From NCBI GenBank assembly GCA_001512665.1, contig LFSF01000042.1:1-35743 (forward strand): a stretch of 35,743 nucleotides of DNA, in the 5' to 3' direction. The notes beneath the pieces are model-generated. The model was not told the DNA's origin. It ran no database searches and saw nothing but the letters and a program-made list of their open reading frames with translations. This document shows, piece after piece, positions 8,354-15,663 of the stretch. This DNA is from Clostridiales bacterium DTU073 (GTDB taxonomy: Bacteria > Bacillota > Peptococcia > DRI-13 > DTU073). Positions within the stretch are counted from its first letter, which is position 1; every line of letters starts with the position of its first letter. The translations under genes and the position numbers were made by a program.

Positions 8354-8707
8354 ATGAATGATTTTATGAAAACTGAGGGGAACAATTGTCCTAATAACTG
8401 CCCCAATCCTTGCCCATGTCCCTGCCCCCCTAGTCCTTGTCCTGGTCCCTGTCCGGGTTTTGCACCTGTTTTCAGTCCTTTCTCCGGCTCAGGCAATTGT
8501 CCCGGAATGTGTCCTGGCAGTTGTCCCGGAATGTGTCCCGGTTTTGGAACAAGTGAAATAGCTCAATTCGGTTGTCCTTGTCCCGGAACTGGTTTTATAG
8601 GCGCTCCGTTTTTTGGTGCACGTAGAAACTTTTCTACATTATTCTTAGTAATATTAATCCTGTTACTGTTCCCCGGTTTCTTTAATAACAACTGTGGCTG
8701 CTTTTAG
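8354..8707 (+). CDS. Cys-Pro/Gly-rich repeat protein with hydrophobic C-terminus
   Basis: No known function is recognised. The 117-residue product has 15 cysteines, and the first 13 are each followed by proline (CP, CPGP, CPGM and CPGF units) in residues about 12-77. After a short linker comes a hydrophobic helix (about 93-108) and a final NCGCF. The C-terminal 25 residues are nearly the same as in the 42-residue neighbour. GGAGG lies 8 bp before the ATG. Possible roles are a disulfide-cross-linked spore coat protein (favoured by the sigma-K-like promoter) or a metal- or heme-binding surface protein (CP motifs, feoAB beside it). Both are inference. A strong hairpin follows. Confidence 0.8.
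   Translation: MNDFMKTEGNNCPNNCPNPCPCPCPPSPCPGPCPGFAPVFSPFSGSGNCPGMCPGSCPGMCPGFGTSEIAQFGCPCPGTGFIGAPFFGARRNFSTLFLVILILLLFPGFFNNNCGCF
8497..8538 (+). repeat. In-gene tandem repeat, 24-bp period
   Basis: TTGTCCCGGAATGTGTCC occurs at 8497-8514 and exactly again at 8521-8538. The unit encodes CPGMCPGS/CPGMCPGF, an eight-codon period, so the protein probably grows and shrinks by slippage. Confidence 0.85.
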
Positions 8708-8717
8708 CTTATAAAAA

Positions 8718-8753
8718 AAGAAGGAGACGGCAAAATGTAGCTGTCTCCTTCTT
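8718..8753. terminator. Bidirectional intrinsic terminator
   Basis: AAGAAGGAGAC (8718-8728) pairs with GTCTCCTTCTT (8743-8753). On the minus strand the stem is followed by a run of eight T, making it a strong terminator for the alcohol dehydrogenase gene. On the plus strand the tail is CTTTATC, adequate for the Cys-Pro-rich gene. Confidence 0.85.
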
Positions 8754-8780
8754 CTTTATCAATAACTTAATTCTATTATC

Positions 8781-9899
8781 TTAAACACATTTTTCTAAAA
8801 TTGCCCTGACATCTTTTTCCTCAACCATGCGCGGATTATTCTTTATAGAGCGGGTATCAAAAGTAGCGGTAACAATCTGTTCTTCCTGTCCTTCCTTATA
8901 CCCTGCCTCGGTTAGTGTCTGTGGCAATGGTAACTGTTTAATCATTTTACGCAAGTAAGCAGAAAATTCTCCTTTATATCCTAACTCATCAACTATTTCC
9001 TGATATTTTTCCATACAAACCTGACTATTATAATCAATCACAACCGGTAATAAAATTGCACAGGCTAAACCATGAGGAATTTGAAATAAAGCACCTAAGG
9101 GATGAGAAATAGAATGAGCTACACCGACTCCTGTCTGAGCAAACGCCATTCCTGCTATCATACTGCCCCAGGCCATCATTTTTCTGCCTTCAATATTATT
9201 TTTATTTTTCACAGTTTCAACTAAATTAACAGTAATTATTTTTATTGCTTTCAAAGCTAAAACTTTAGTCACTTCATTGGCCTTCAGTGAAGTATATGAC
9301 TCTACGACATGAGTTAACGCATCCATCCCTGTAATAGCCGTAAGTTCCGGAGACATACTGTAAGTCAAAGTAGGATCAACAATACTGAAGCGAGCCTGAA
9401 AACAAGGATGGGCTATACTTTTTTTGTTACCGGTTACCGGATTGTATAAAACTGAATTTAGGGTAATTTCACTACCTGTACCTGAGGTAGGCGGTATCGC
9501 AATAAAGGGTATACCCTTATACTCAAAGGGAGCTTTATTAAGATAGTCGACTGTCGGCAAATCCTGTCCTATCAATCCTGCTGCCGCCTTAGCCGTATCA
9601 AGTGCACTACCTCCGCCCAAAGCAATAAGAAAATCCACCTTTTCCTTTTCTGCTAAAGCTCTTACTTCATCTACAATCGCACAATCAGGTTCCCCTTTTA
9701 CCTTTGAAAAACAAAGAGACTCAATTCCTTTTTCCTTTAAACTCTCTACTGCCCTTTGTAATGCCCCTGATTGACGTGTTGATTTTTGACCGGTAACAAG
9801 TAAACATTTATTCCCATATTCTACGACATTTTCTCCAAGCTGATCAATTGTATTTTCTCCGAATATTATCTTTCCGGGAAACTGTAAAATAGACTGCAT
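8781..9899 (-). CDS. Iron-containing (group III) alcohol dehydrogenase
   Basis: NAD(P)-dependent oxidoreductase interconverting an alcohol and an aldehyde or ketone; cytoplasmic. The 372 residues show the nucleotide-binding GGGSALDTAKA (95-105), 'PPTSGTGSE' (136-144) and the metal-ligand set Asp193, His197, His262 and His276, spaced as in FucO-like enzymes, with the HSISHPLGA and PHGLACA blocks. The length is usual. The start has GGGGAT 7-8 bp upstream. It lies 90 bp downstream of an acyl-CoA-synthetase-like gene on the same strand. The gap carries a 13-bp direct repeat, so it may have its own control. Substrate is not predictable: 1,3-propanediol, butanol and lactaldehyde enzymes all share these motifs. 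Confidence 0.92.
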   Translation of the reverse strand: MQSILQFPGKIIFGENTIDQLGENVVEYGNKCLLVTGQKSTRQSGALQRAVESLKEKGIESLCFSKVKGEPDCAIVDEVRALAEKEKVDFLIALGGGSALDTAKAAAGLIGQDLPTVDYLNKAPFEYKGIPFIAIPPTSGTGSEITLNSVLYNPVTGNKKSIAHPCFQARFSIVDPTLTYSMSPELTAITGMDALTHVVESYTSLKANEVTKVLALKAIKIITVNLVETVKNKNNIEGRKMMAWGSMIAGMAFAQTGVGVAHSISHPLGALFQIPHGLACAILLPVVIDYNSQVCMEKYQEIVDELGYKGEFSAYLRKMIKQLPLPQTLTEAGYKEGQEEQIVTATFDTRSIKNNPRMVEEKDVRAILEKCV

Positions 9900-9930
9900 C
9901 CATTATCCCCACTCTTCTATTTAACTTATT

Positions 9931-9969
9931 ATTTTGTTTAGTTTAAATAGCTTTAGATTTTGTTTAGTT
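9931..9969. repeat. 13-bp direct repeat upstream of the alcohol dehydrogenase gene
   Basis: ATTTTGTTTAGTT occurs at 9931-9943 and again at 9957-9969, 26 bp apart start to start, in the gap in front of the alcohol dehydrogenase start. It could be a paired regulator site. The AT-rich composition makes chance possible. Confidence 0.5.
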
Positions 9970-9989
9970 AATTATTTCTCTATTAATTG

Positions 9990-11561
9990 TTAACAAGAAG
10001 CCTTTAACAGTTCCTGATCTTGACAATACTTCTCTCTTAATTTCGGCTTCTCAATCTTACCGGTCGGATTACGTGGAACCTTATCAAAGAAAACTAATCG
10101 AGGTCTTTTATACCTGGGCAAGTCCTGACAAAACTCCATCACCATTTCTTCTGTTAAAACCCAACCCTGCTTTAATTCTATAATTGCGGCAGGTATTTCC
10201 CCTAAACGCGCATCAGGCATCCCGATAATTGCAGCATCTCTGATCCCCTCATGGGAACGCAGGAAATCTTCAATCTCTACAGGGTAAATATTCTCGCCAC
10301 CCATAATCACCACATCTTTTTTGCGATCGACCAGATAAACAAAACCATCGCGATCCATCTTCGCCATATCTCCGGTATAGAGCCAACCATCTCTCAAGAC
10401 TTTTCTGGTTGCTTCCGGATTCTTATAATAGCCTTTCATAACTCCCGGTCCTTTTACTGCTAATTCCCCTACCTTACCGGCAGGGAGAGAGTTTCCGTTT
10501 TCATCAACAATCTTAATCTGCCAATTAAAACCCGGTACCCCTATGGCCCCTACCTTATGAATATTCTCCAAGCCAAGATGAACACAACCGGGACCGGTAG
10601 ATTCACTTAAACCATAATTAGTATCATACTTCTGATTAGGAAAATATTTCTTCCATCTGATAATCAAACTTGGCGGCACCGGTTGAGCCCCAATATGCAT
10701 TAAGCGCCATTGTTTGAGTTCATAGTCTTTTAACTTTACATCTCCACGTTCAATCGCATCAAGGATATCTTGCGCCCACGGTACAAGTAACCAAACAATA
10801 CTTACTTTTTCTTCCGAAACAACCTGTAAAATCCACTCAGGCTTTACACCCTTAAGTAAAACTGCCTTTGCACCAACTGGCAGACCTCCAAACCAGTGCA
10901 TTTTGGCACCCGTATGATATAAAGGAGGAATACAAAGAAAATTATCCTCATGTGTCTGTAGATGATGATTATTCTCCGTTTGACAAGCTGAAGCCAGATT
11001 GGCCTGAGTCAAAAGAATCGGTTTTGGCATGCCCGTTGTTCCCGAAGTAAAATAAAGTGCCGCATCATCTTCCGCACAAAGGGTTATTTGTGGCGGTTCG
11101 GAAGAAAATTCGTTGATTATTTTCGTAAAGCTTTCGTCCCCCGCCGGACAATCTGCTCCTACAAAAATAAAGCCCTCTACAAAACTCAATTCTTCCTTAA
11201 TTTGTGCGATTCTCTCCTTAAATTCCGGGCCATATATTAAAATTTTTGCTTCTGCAACTTCTAAACATTTTTTAATCTCTTCTGCGGTGAAACGAAAATT
11301 CAAAGGAACAACCAAAGCTCCCGTTTTCAAGACACCAAAATAAGCAGGCAGCCATTCCAGACAATTCATTAGCAATATTGCTACTTTATCGCCTTTCATT
11401 ACTCCCTGCTTTATTAAATTATTCGCTAAACTATTAGCTTGTTGTTCAAATTCCAACCAAGTTATTTCTCTACGCCTGTCTATAGCAGGCTCACGTTCAA
11501 TTAAACTAACCTCATGGGGATACACCCGTGCATTACGGGCTAACATTTCCGTGAGCAACAT
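9990..11561 (-). CDS. AMP-forming acyl-CoA synthetase/ligase (ANL superfamily)
   Basis: Activates a carboxylic acid through an acyl-adenylate and usually passes it to CoA; cytoplasmic. Seen in the 523 residues: P-loop-like 'YFTSGTTGMPKP', 'YGLSESTG', 'GELAVKGPGVMKGYY', 'DGWLYTGDMAKMDRDGFVY', hinge 'DRKKDVVIMGGENIYPVEIE' and C-terminal catalytic lysine in 'PRNPTGKIEKPKL'. These are the family core motifs in order. The usual Gly after the A3 lysine (PKG) is Pro here. An AGGAGGT site lies about 10 bp before the ATG. The substrate is unknown: medium-chain, aromatic and cyclohexane-type acids are all possible. The 238-bp upstream gap holds a small palindrome TACTA-N4-TAGTA (11681-11694) that could be an operator. 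Confidence 0.9.
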   Translation of the reverse strand: MLLTEMLARNARVYPHEVSLIEREPAIDRRREITWLEFEQQANSLANNLIKQGVMKGDKVAILLMNCLEWLPAYFGVLKTGALVVPLNFRFTAEEIKKCLEVAEAKILIYGPEFKERIAQIKEELSFVEGFIFVGADCPAGDESFTKIINEFSSEPPQITLCAEDDAALYFTSGTTGMPKPILLTQANLASACQTENNHHLQTHEDNFLCIPPLYHTGAKMHWFGGLPVGAKAVLLKGVKPEWILQVVSEEKVSIVWLLVPWAQDILDAIERGDVKLKDYELKQWRLMHIGAQPVPPSLIIRWKKYFPNQKYDTNYGLSESTGPGCVHLGLENIHKVGAIGVPGFNWQIKIVDENGNSLPAGKVGELAVKGPGVMKGYYKNPEATRKVLRDGWLYTGDMAKMDRDGFVYLVDRKKDVVIMGGENIYPVEIEDFLRSHEGIRDAAIIGMPDARLGEIPAAIIELKQGWVLTEEMVMEFCQDLPRYKRPRLVFFDKVPRNPTGKIEKPKLREKYCQDQELLKASC

Positions 11562-11799
11562 TGACTTAATTACCTCCTAACCTACTGTCCTACTCTTTTT
11601 TATATAACTCAATTTTATATACCTACCATTCTTCCGTCCTTCACCCCCCATTAAGTTAATTATTGATATTTTATCATATCTACTAAAAATAGTAAATAAA
11701 AAAATATACGTACTGTTTATGCGTTTCTTTACGGAGTGAAACTCAACAGACTTTACGATAACGTAGGAGAATGCAGAGACGATTACACGATGTTAGCGG

Positions 11800-13191
11800 C
11801 TATCCTTTATTATTAAAACACATCTCCCTGTTTAAACAAATCACCGCATCAGTATATAATTCTCGGTCAATTACAAATTGGATATTCACCTGACGCAAAG
11901 ATTGAGAAATACAATGAATATTGATCCCGTTTTCTGCAAGTACAGTTGCCGCCTTGGCCAATACCCCAGGTTTGGCAATATTTGAACCAATCAAAAAGAC
12001 CACAGCGACCTTCTCTACTCTTACCGTTTCAAATTCCGCTTTTAAATCTTGAATCAATTCATCAGTCAAGGCACTTTCCCAAATAACCATAGAAATACTG
12101 TTAGCATTAGTAGCTTTCATAATATAACTTACATAATGCTTCTTAATAATCTTCATAATCTCATAATCAAAGCCCACCTGCCCAACCATGGAGGCATCAT
12201 GTATTTCTATGACTACAACCTGATCCGAACCGGTAATGATCTCAATCTTCGAATCTTTTCCCACATAATCTTTAGAAATCAAGGTTCCGGGATGATGAGG
12301 GTCAAAAGTGTTTTTGATCCTTAAATTGATTCCCGCTTTCTCCAGAGGCTTTGAGGCTTTAGGATGAATTGCCTCCATCCCCACATCAGCCAATTGATCC
12401 GCAACATCATAGTTTGTATTACCCACAATAATAGTTTGGTCAAGCCCGACTATTTTCGGGTCTGCTGATGATAAATGAAATTCTTTATGAATAATAGCTT
12501 CATCAGCTTTTAATAAAACTGCTATTTTTGAAAAAGTGATTTCTGAATAACCCCGGTCGAATTCGCGCATAATCCCCTCTATCCCTCGCGTATAACCGGT
12601 GGCAACCACAATATTATTCTCATAATCAACAGTACTAAAACAACTGCTGATTCTTTGATCAATCGTGCAATTAGAAGGATCATGAAAACCTGTTAAATCT
12701 ACAAATTCGGCATTTATCCCATTATTCCTTAAAATATTTACCATATTATAAGCAGAATGAGCTTCCCCTAATGAAGCTAACAGCTCTCTTGCCGCTAAAA
12801 AGATATTATTTTTATCTACATATCCAGAGGAGATAACCTTATCCATACTTTTTAAATAAGCAATGGTCAACTCAAATCTCTCATCAAGAAAAGCATTGGC
12901 TTCTGTTAAATTCAACCCAATTTCTACAAACTGTTCATTGATTTTTTTCAGTTTTTGCAATAAATCCTTTATTCCACTCTCATAGTCTTGCTGCTCTACA
13001 AATTGGGCATAAATTCCCGGTGCTTTAGTTTTTTTATCCTCTAAAAGCATATTGGTTACGCCACCATAAGCAGAAACGACAAATACCCTCCCATAACGAA
13101 ATTCCGGGTCTGAGGGAAGATGAACAATATTCTTCAAGACATGATGGAATTGAGACATGGAGGTGCCGCCAATTTTCTCCACAGTTAACAT
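11800..13191 (-). CDS. Aspartate kinase, Ask_Ect-like
   Basis: Phosphorylates aspartate to aspartyl phosphate, the entry to lysine, threonine, methionine and diaminopimelate synthesis; cytoplasmic. The start is set at the internal ATG, giving MLTVEKIGGTSM and 463 residues, because GGAG is 8 bp upstream. The longer frame begins with an ATG lacking a ribosome site. The amino-acid kinase domain has KIGGTSM in place of the common KFGGTSV, with 'GYTRGIEGIMREFDRGYSE', 'HKEFHLSSADPKIVG' and 'DVGMEAIHPKASKPLE'. Two C-terminal ACT domains follow ('AVVFLIGSNIAKPGVLAKAA'). This sequence style is what I know from the kinase in ectoine clusters, yet no ect genes are present here. It follows rng by about 55 bp. 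Feedback behaviour cannot be read from the sequence. Confidence 0.9.
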   Translation of the reverse strand: MLTVEKIGGTSMSQFHHVLKNIVHLPSDPEFRYGRVFVVSAYGGVTNMLLEDKKTKAPGIYAQFVEQQDYESGIKDLLQKLKKINEQFVEIGLNLTEANAFLDERFELTIAYLKSMDKVISSGYVDKNNIFLAARELLASLGEAHSAYNMVNILRNNGINAEFVDLTGFHDPSNCTIDQRISSCFSTVDYENNIVVATGYTRGIEGIMREFDRGYSEITFSKIAVLLKADEAIIHKEFHLSSADPKIVGLDQTIIVGNTNYDVADQLADVGMEAIHPKASKPLEKAGINLRIKNTFDPHHPGTLISKDYVGKDSKIEIITGSDQVVVIEIHDASMVGQVGFDYEIMKIIKKHYVSYIMKATNANSISMVIWESALTDELIQDLKAEFETVRVEKVAVVFLIGSNIAKPGVLAKAATVLAENGINIHCISQSLRQVNIQFVIDRELYTDAVICLNREMCFNNKG

Positions 13192-13246
13192 TTCTCTCAC
13201 TCCTCTAAACATAAAACATTAATATTATAAAATTAAAACTTAACCT

Positions 13247-14947
13247 TTATTCCGGTAATATTTTAGCCTTAGCATAAGTACGGAACACCTTTTCTATCTC
13301 CATTAGCACCTTTTCACCTAATTTTACCGCACCATTCTCAACCTGCACAACATAACCACCTAGACGAACAATACCGTCATCTGGGGAATGAACATGTCTT
13401 TCTTCGATGGTGCCTTTAATAATCTGACCTTCCTCCACAGGAATTTGCGCACCGCATAAATCAAAAGTGTTATATACGGGTCTGATTACATATTCCGACA
13501 AATGATAATGCTCTTTACCTTTAATAACAATCGATTTCCCATATTCCTTTTCCAAATTAAGCTGCTGATTGCCACCTACTCCAATAACTAAAGCAGCCAC
13601 CAGAGGATGCGCCTCAACAATAATATGTTCGGCTGAAGTACGAGCCATCACTTCATGTAGTTCTTCTCTCAGCTTAAGATAAACAGTTTGCTCTGATAAT
13701 ACTCTACCCTTACCTTCACAATAAGGACAACTCTTTTCTAAAGTACTGGAGAGAGACTGCCTAACTTTTTTTCTGGTCATTTCCACAAAACCTAAAGAAG
13801 TAATCCCCAAAATATGTGTCTTAACTTTATCTTTTTTCAATTCTTCCTCTAAAACGGATAAGACCTTTTGACGATGTTCTTCCGTATCCATATCAATAAA
13901 ATCAATAATGATGATACCACCAATATTTCTTAATCTCAACTGACGGGCAATTTCCCGAGCTGCTTCACAGTTAGTTCGTGAAACAGTATCTTCTAAATCG
14001 GTAGCTCCTATGAATTTCCCCGTATTAACATCAACTGCCGTCAAGGCTTCTGTCTCATCAATAATCACATATCCGCCATTTTTTAGCCAGACCTTTCTTT
14101 TCAAAGCCTGGGCAATTTCCTGATCTACCGCATATTTTTCAAAAAGCTTACTTGTATTACTTAAGAAAACTCTTCCTTTTAAACTTTCATCAATTACTTC
14201 CAAATAATCAATCACTTTTTCCATTACAGAACGAGAATTAACACTGAGTTTTTGAATATCATCAGTAAAAATATCCCGTAAAATTCTTTGGACAAGCTCT
14301 AGGTCTTTATGCAACAGCATGGGACCAGAGGTGTTATTTCCCCGTAATTTTATGCGCTCCCACATTTTAAGTAAACTTTGCAGATCTTGCTCAAACGCTT
14401 CTTTGGAAGCTCCCTCAGCAACGGTACGGACAATAAGACCCATGTTTCCAGGTTTTATTTCTTCTGCTATTTGTTTTAACCTCTCCCGTTCTGCTTCATC
14501 TTCAATCCGTCTTGATATGCCAATATAATCAACCATGGGCATTAATACCAAATATCTACCCGGCAAAGTAAGTCTTGTCGTTATACGTGCTCCTTTAGTA
14601 CCGATTGGTTCTTTGACAATCTGGACAATAATCTCTTGTCCTTCTTTCAATAAATCACGAATATTAGGCTGAGTTGTTTCACTGCTGTATTCCAGGATCT
14701 CTCCACCCAAGCCATAAATATTGGTTAAAACATCCTCCACATATAAAAAGGCATTCTTCTCCAACCCAATATCTACAAACGCTGCCTGCATTCCAGGCAA
14801 TACATTTTTAACTACACCTTTATAAATATTACCTACCAGCCGCTGATCCAAGCCGCGTTCAACATAAATTTCTACCAATTGTCCCTCTTCAAGTACAGCC
14901 ACTTTTGTTTCATCTTCAGCCACCTGGACCAAGATTTCTCGATACAT
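13247..14947 (-). CDS. rng: Ribonuclease G/E family endoribonuclease
   Basis: Cuts single-stranded AU-rich RNA, with roles in rRNA maturation and mRNA decay. The start is taken at ATG 14947 (MYREILVQ, 566 residues) because AGGAG is 8 bp upstream; the frame also has a GTG three codons earlier that overlaps that site. Domains: an S1-like RNA-binding region at about 35-125 ('GNIYKGVVKNVLPGMQAAFVDI'), the RNase E/G catalytic core with Mg2+ aspartates in DVNTGKF and DFIDMD, the Zn-link CPYCEGKG near 405, and a C-terminal TRAM-like region. It is downstream of TIGR03936 and TIGR03960, the common clostridial order. The ribosomal genes rplU/rpmA that often follow are not here; aspartate kinase is instead. 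Confidence 0.95.
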   Translation of the reverse strand: MYREILVQVAEDETKVAVLEEGQLVEIYVERGLDQRLVGNIYKGVVKNVLPGMQAAFVDIGLEKNAFLYVEDVLTNIYGLGGEILEYSSETTQPNIRDLLKEGQEIIVQIVKEPIGTKGARITTRLTLPGRYLVLMPMVDYIGISRRIEDEAERERLKQIAEEIKPGNMGLIVRTVAEGASKEAFEQDLQSLLKMWERIKLRGNNTSGPMLLHKDLELVQRILRDIFTDDIQKLSVNSRSVMEKVIDYLEVIDESLKGRVFLSNTSKLFEKYAVDQEIAQALKRKVWLKNGGYVIIDETEALTAVDVNTGKFIGATDLEDTVSRTNCEAAREIARQLRLRNIGGIIIIDFIDMDTEEHRQKVLSVLEEELKKDKVKTHILGITSLGFVEMTRKKVRQSLSSTLEKSCPYCEGKGRVLSEQTVYLKLREELHEVMARTSAEHIIVEAHPLVAALVIGVGGNQQLNLEKEYGKSIVIKGKEHYHLSEYVIRPVYNTFDLCGAQIPVEEGQIIKGTIEERHVHSPDDGIVRLGGYVVQVENGAVKLGEKVLMEIEKVFRTYAKAKILPE

Positions 14948-14969
14948 GAAAGTCACTCCTCACAAACCC

Positions 14970-15659
14970 CTATGATCTTTCCAGAGGTGACCAAATTTTA
15001 TCTCCTTCACGAATAAACAACCCTAAACGATGTACCCTTATATTTTTTCCCCAAGGAAAAGAACTTACTCTTTGCAGTATTTCCAGTACTTCTTCCGGCT
15101 TAACATTTCCGGAACTACCTGTTTGTACATCCATTTCTAAAATCAACTTCTTCTCTATTCGACCCTGTAGGCGATAGACACCCGGTCGAATATCCACCTC
15201 GCGTACCCCTTTTTTCCCTTGTCGAACTACTACCCACTCCGCAAGTGAAAGTGCGTCATTAATCATTTTTTCCACATCCTGCTGCCGGATAGCTTGCAAA
15301 AGCGGGTTCTCCACATGATAACGAGCCATATTTATTATTGCCATTAAACTTTCTTTTCTTTTGGTCACAGGTACTACCGCCAAAACCTTGAGCCCCTGAG
15401 GAAGAAAATTTTGTAATCGTTTCCAGACTTCATCTGCAGCTAAATCCTCTTCCAACTCGAGATCAAGATATTCACCCTCACTAGTAACTCCAACCGCTAA
15501 AGCTGAAGCGTAAGAAATACGCGGATGAGGATTAAACCCCTCGGAAAAAGCTAACGGCAATTGAGCGCGCCGAAACGCTCTTTCCATCGCAGTCATTAAA
15601 TCTAAATGAGATAAAAACCTGGCCTCTTCCTCTTTACTATATTGCAAACATAACAACAT
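14970..15659 (-). CDS. TIGR03936 family protein (DUF2344)
   Basis: A conserved protein of about 230 residues, paired with the preceding TIGR03960 radical SAM protein in many Firmicutes; exact function not established to my knowledge. Seen: 'RFLSHLDLMTAMERAFRRA', 'PLAFSEGFNPHPRISYASAL' and 'GVTSEGEYLDLEL', the family's hallmark N-terminal blocks. The frame opens at a GTG (15671) that overlaps the upstream stop codon, but ATG 15659 is better placed after AAAGGTG and gives 229 residues. Close coupling to both neighbours (4 bp from the upstream stop, about 22 bp to rng) indicates one operon. Relatives are sometimes fused to the radical SAM partner, so a shared RNA- or ribosome-linked task is plausible inference. 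Confidence 0.9.
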   Translation of the reverse strand: MLLCLQYSKEEEARFLSHLDLMTAMERAFRRAQLPLAFSEGFNPHPRISYASALAVGVTSEGEYLDLELEEDLAADEVWKRLQNFLPQGLKVLAVVPVTKRKESLMAIINMARYHVENPLLQAIRQQDVEKMINDALSLAEWVVVRQGKKGVREVDIRPGVYRLQGRIEKKLILEMDVQTGSSGNVKPEEVLEILQRVSSFPWGKNIRVHRLGLFIREGDKIWSPLERS

Positions 15660-15663
15660 CCCA

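Noticed and set aside
8380-8590. Short direct repeats resembling a CRISPR array
   Set aside because: The repeats are in frame and encode CPG units, with no unique spacers of constant length and no cas genes.
11800-13191. Remnant of an ectoine gene cluster
   Set aside because: Only the kinase resembles that cluster; no ectA, ectB, ectC or ectD frame is in the flanking DNA.
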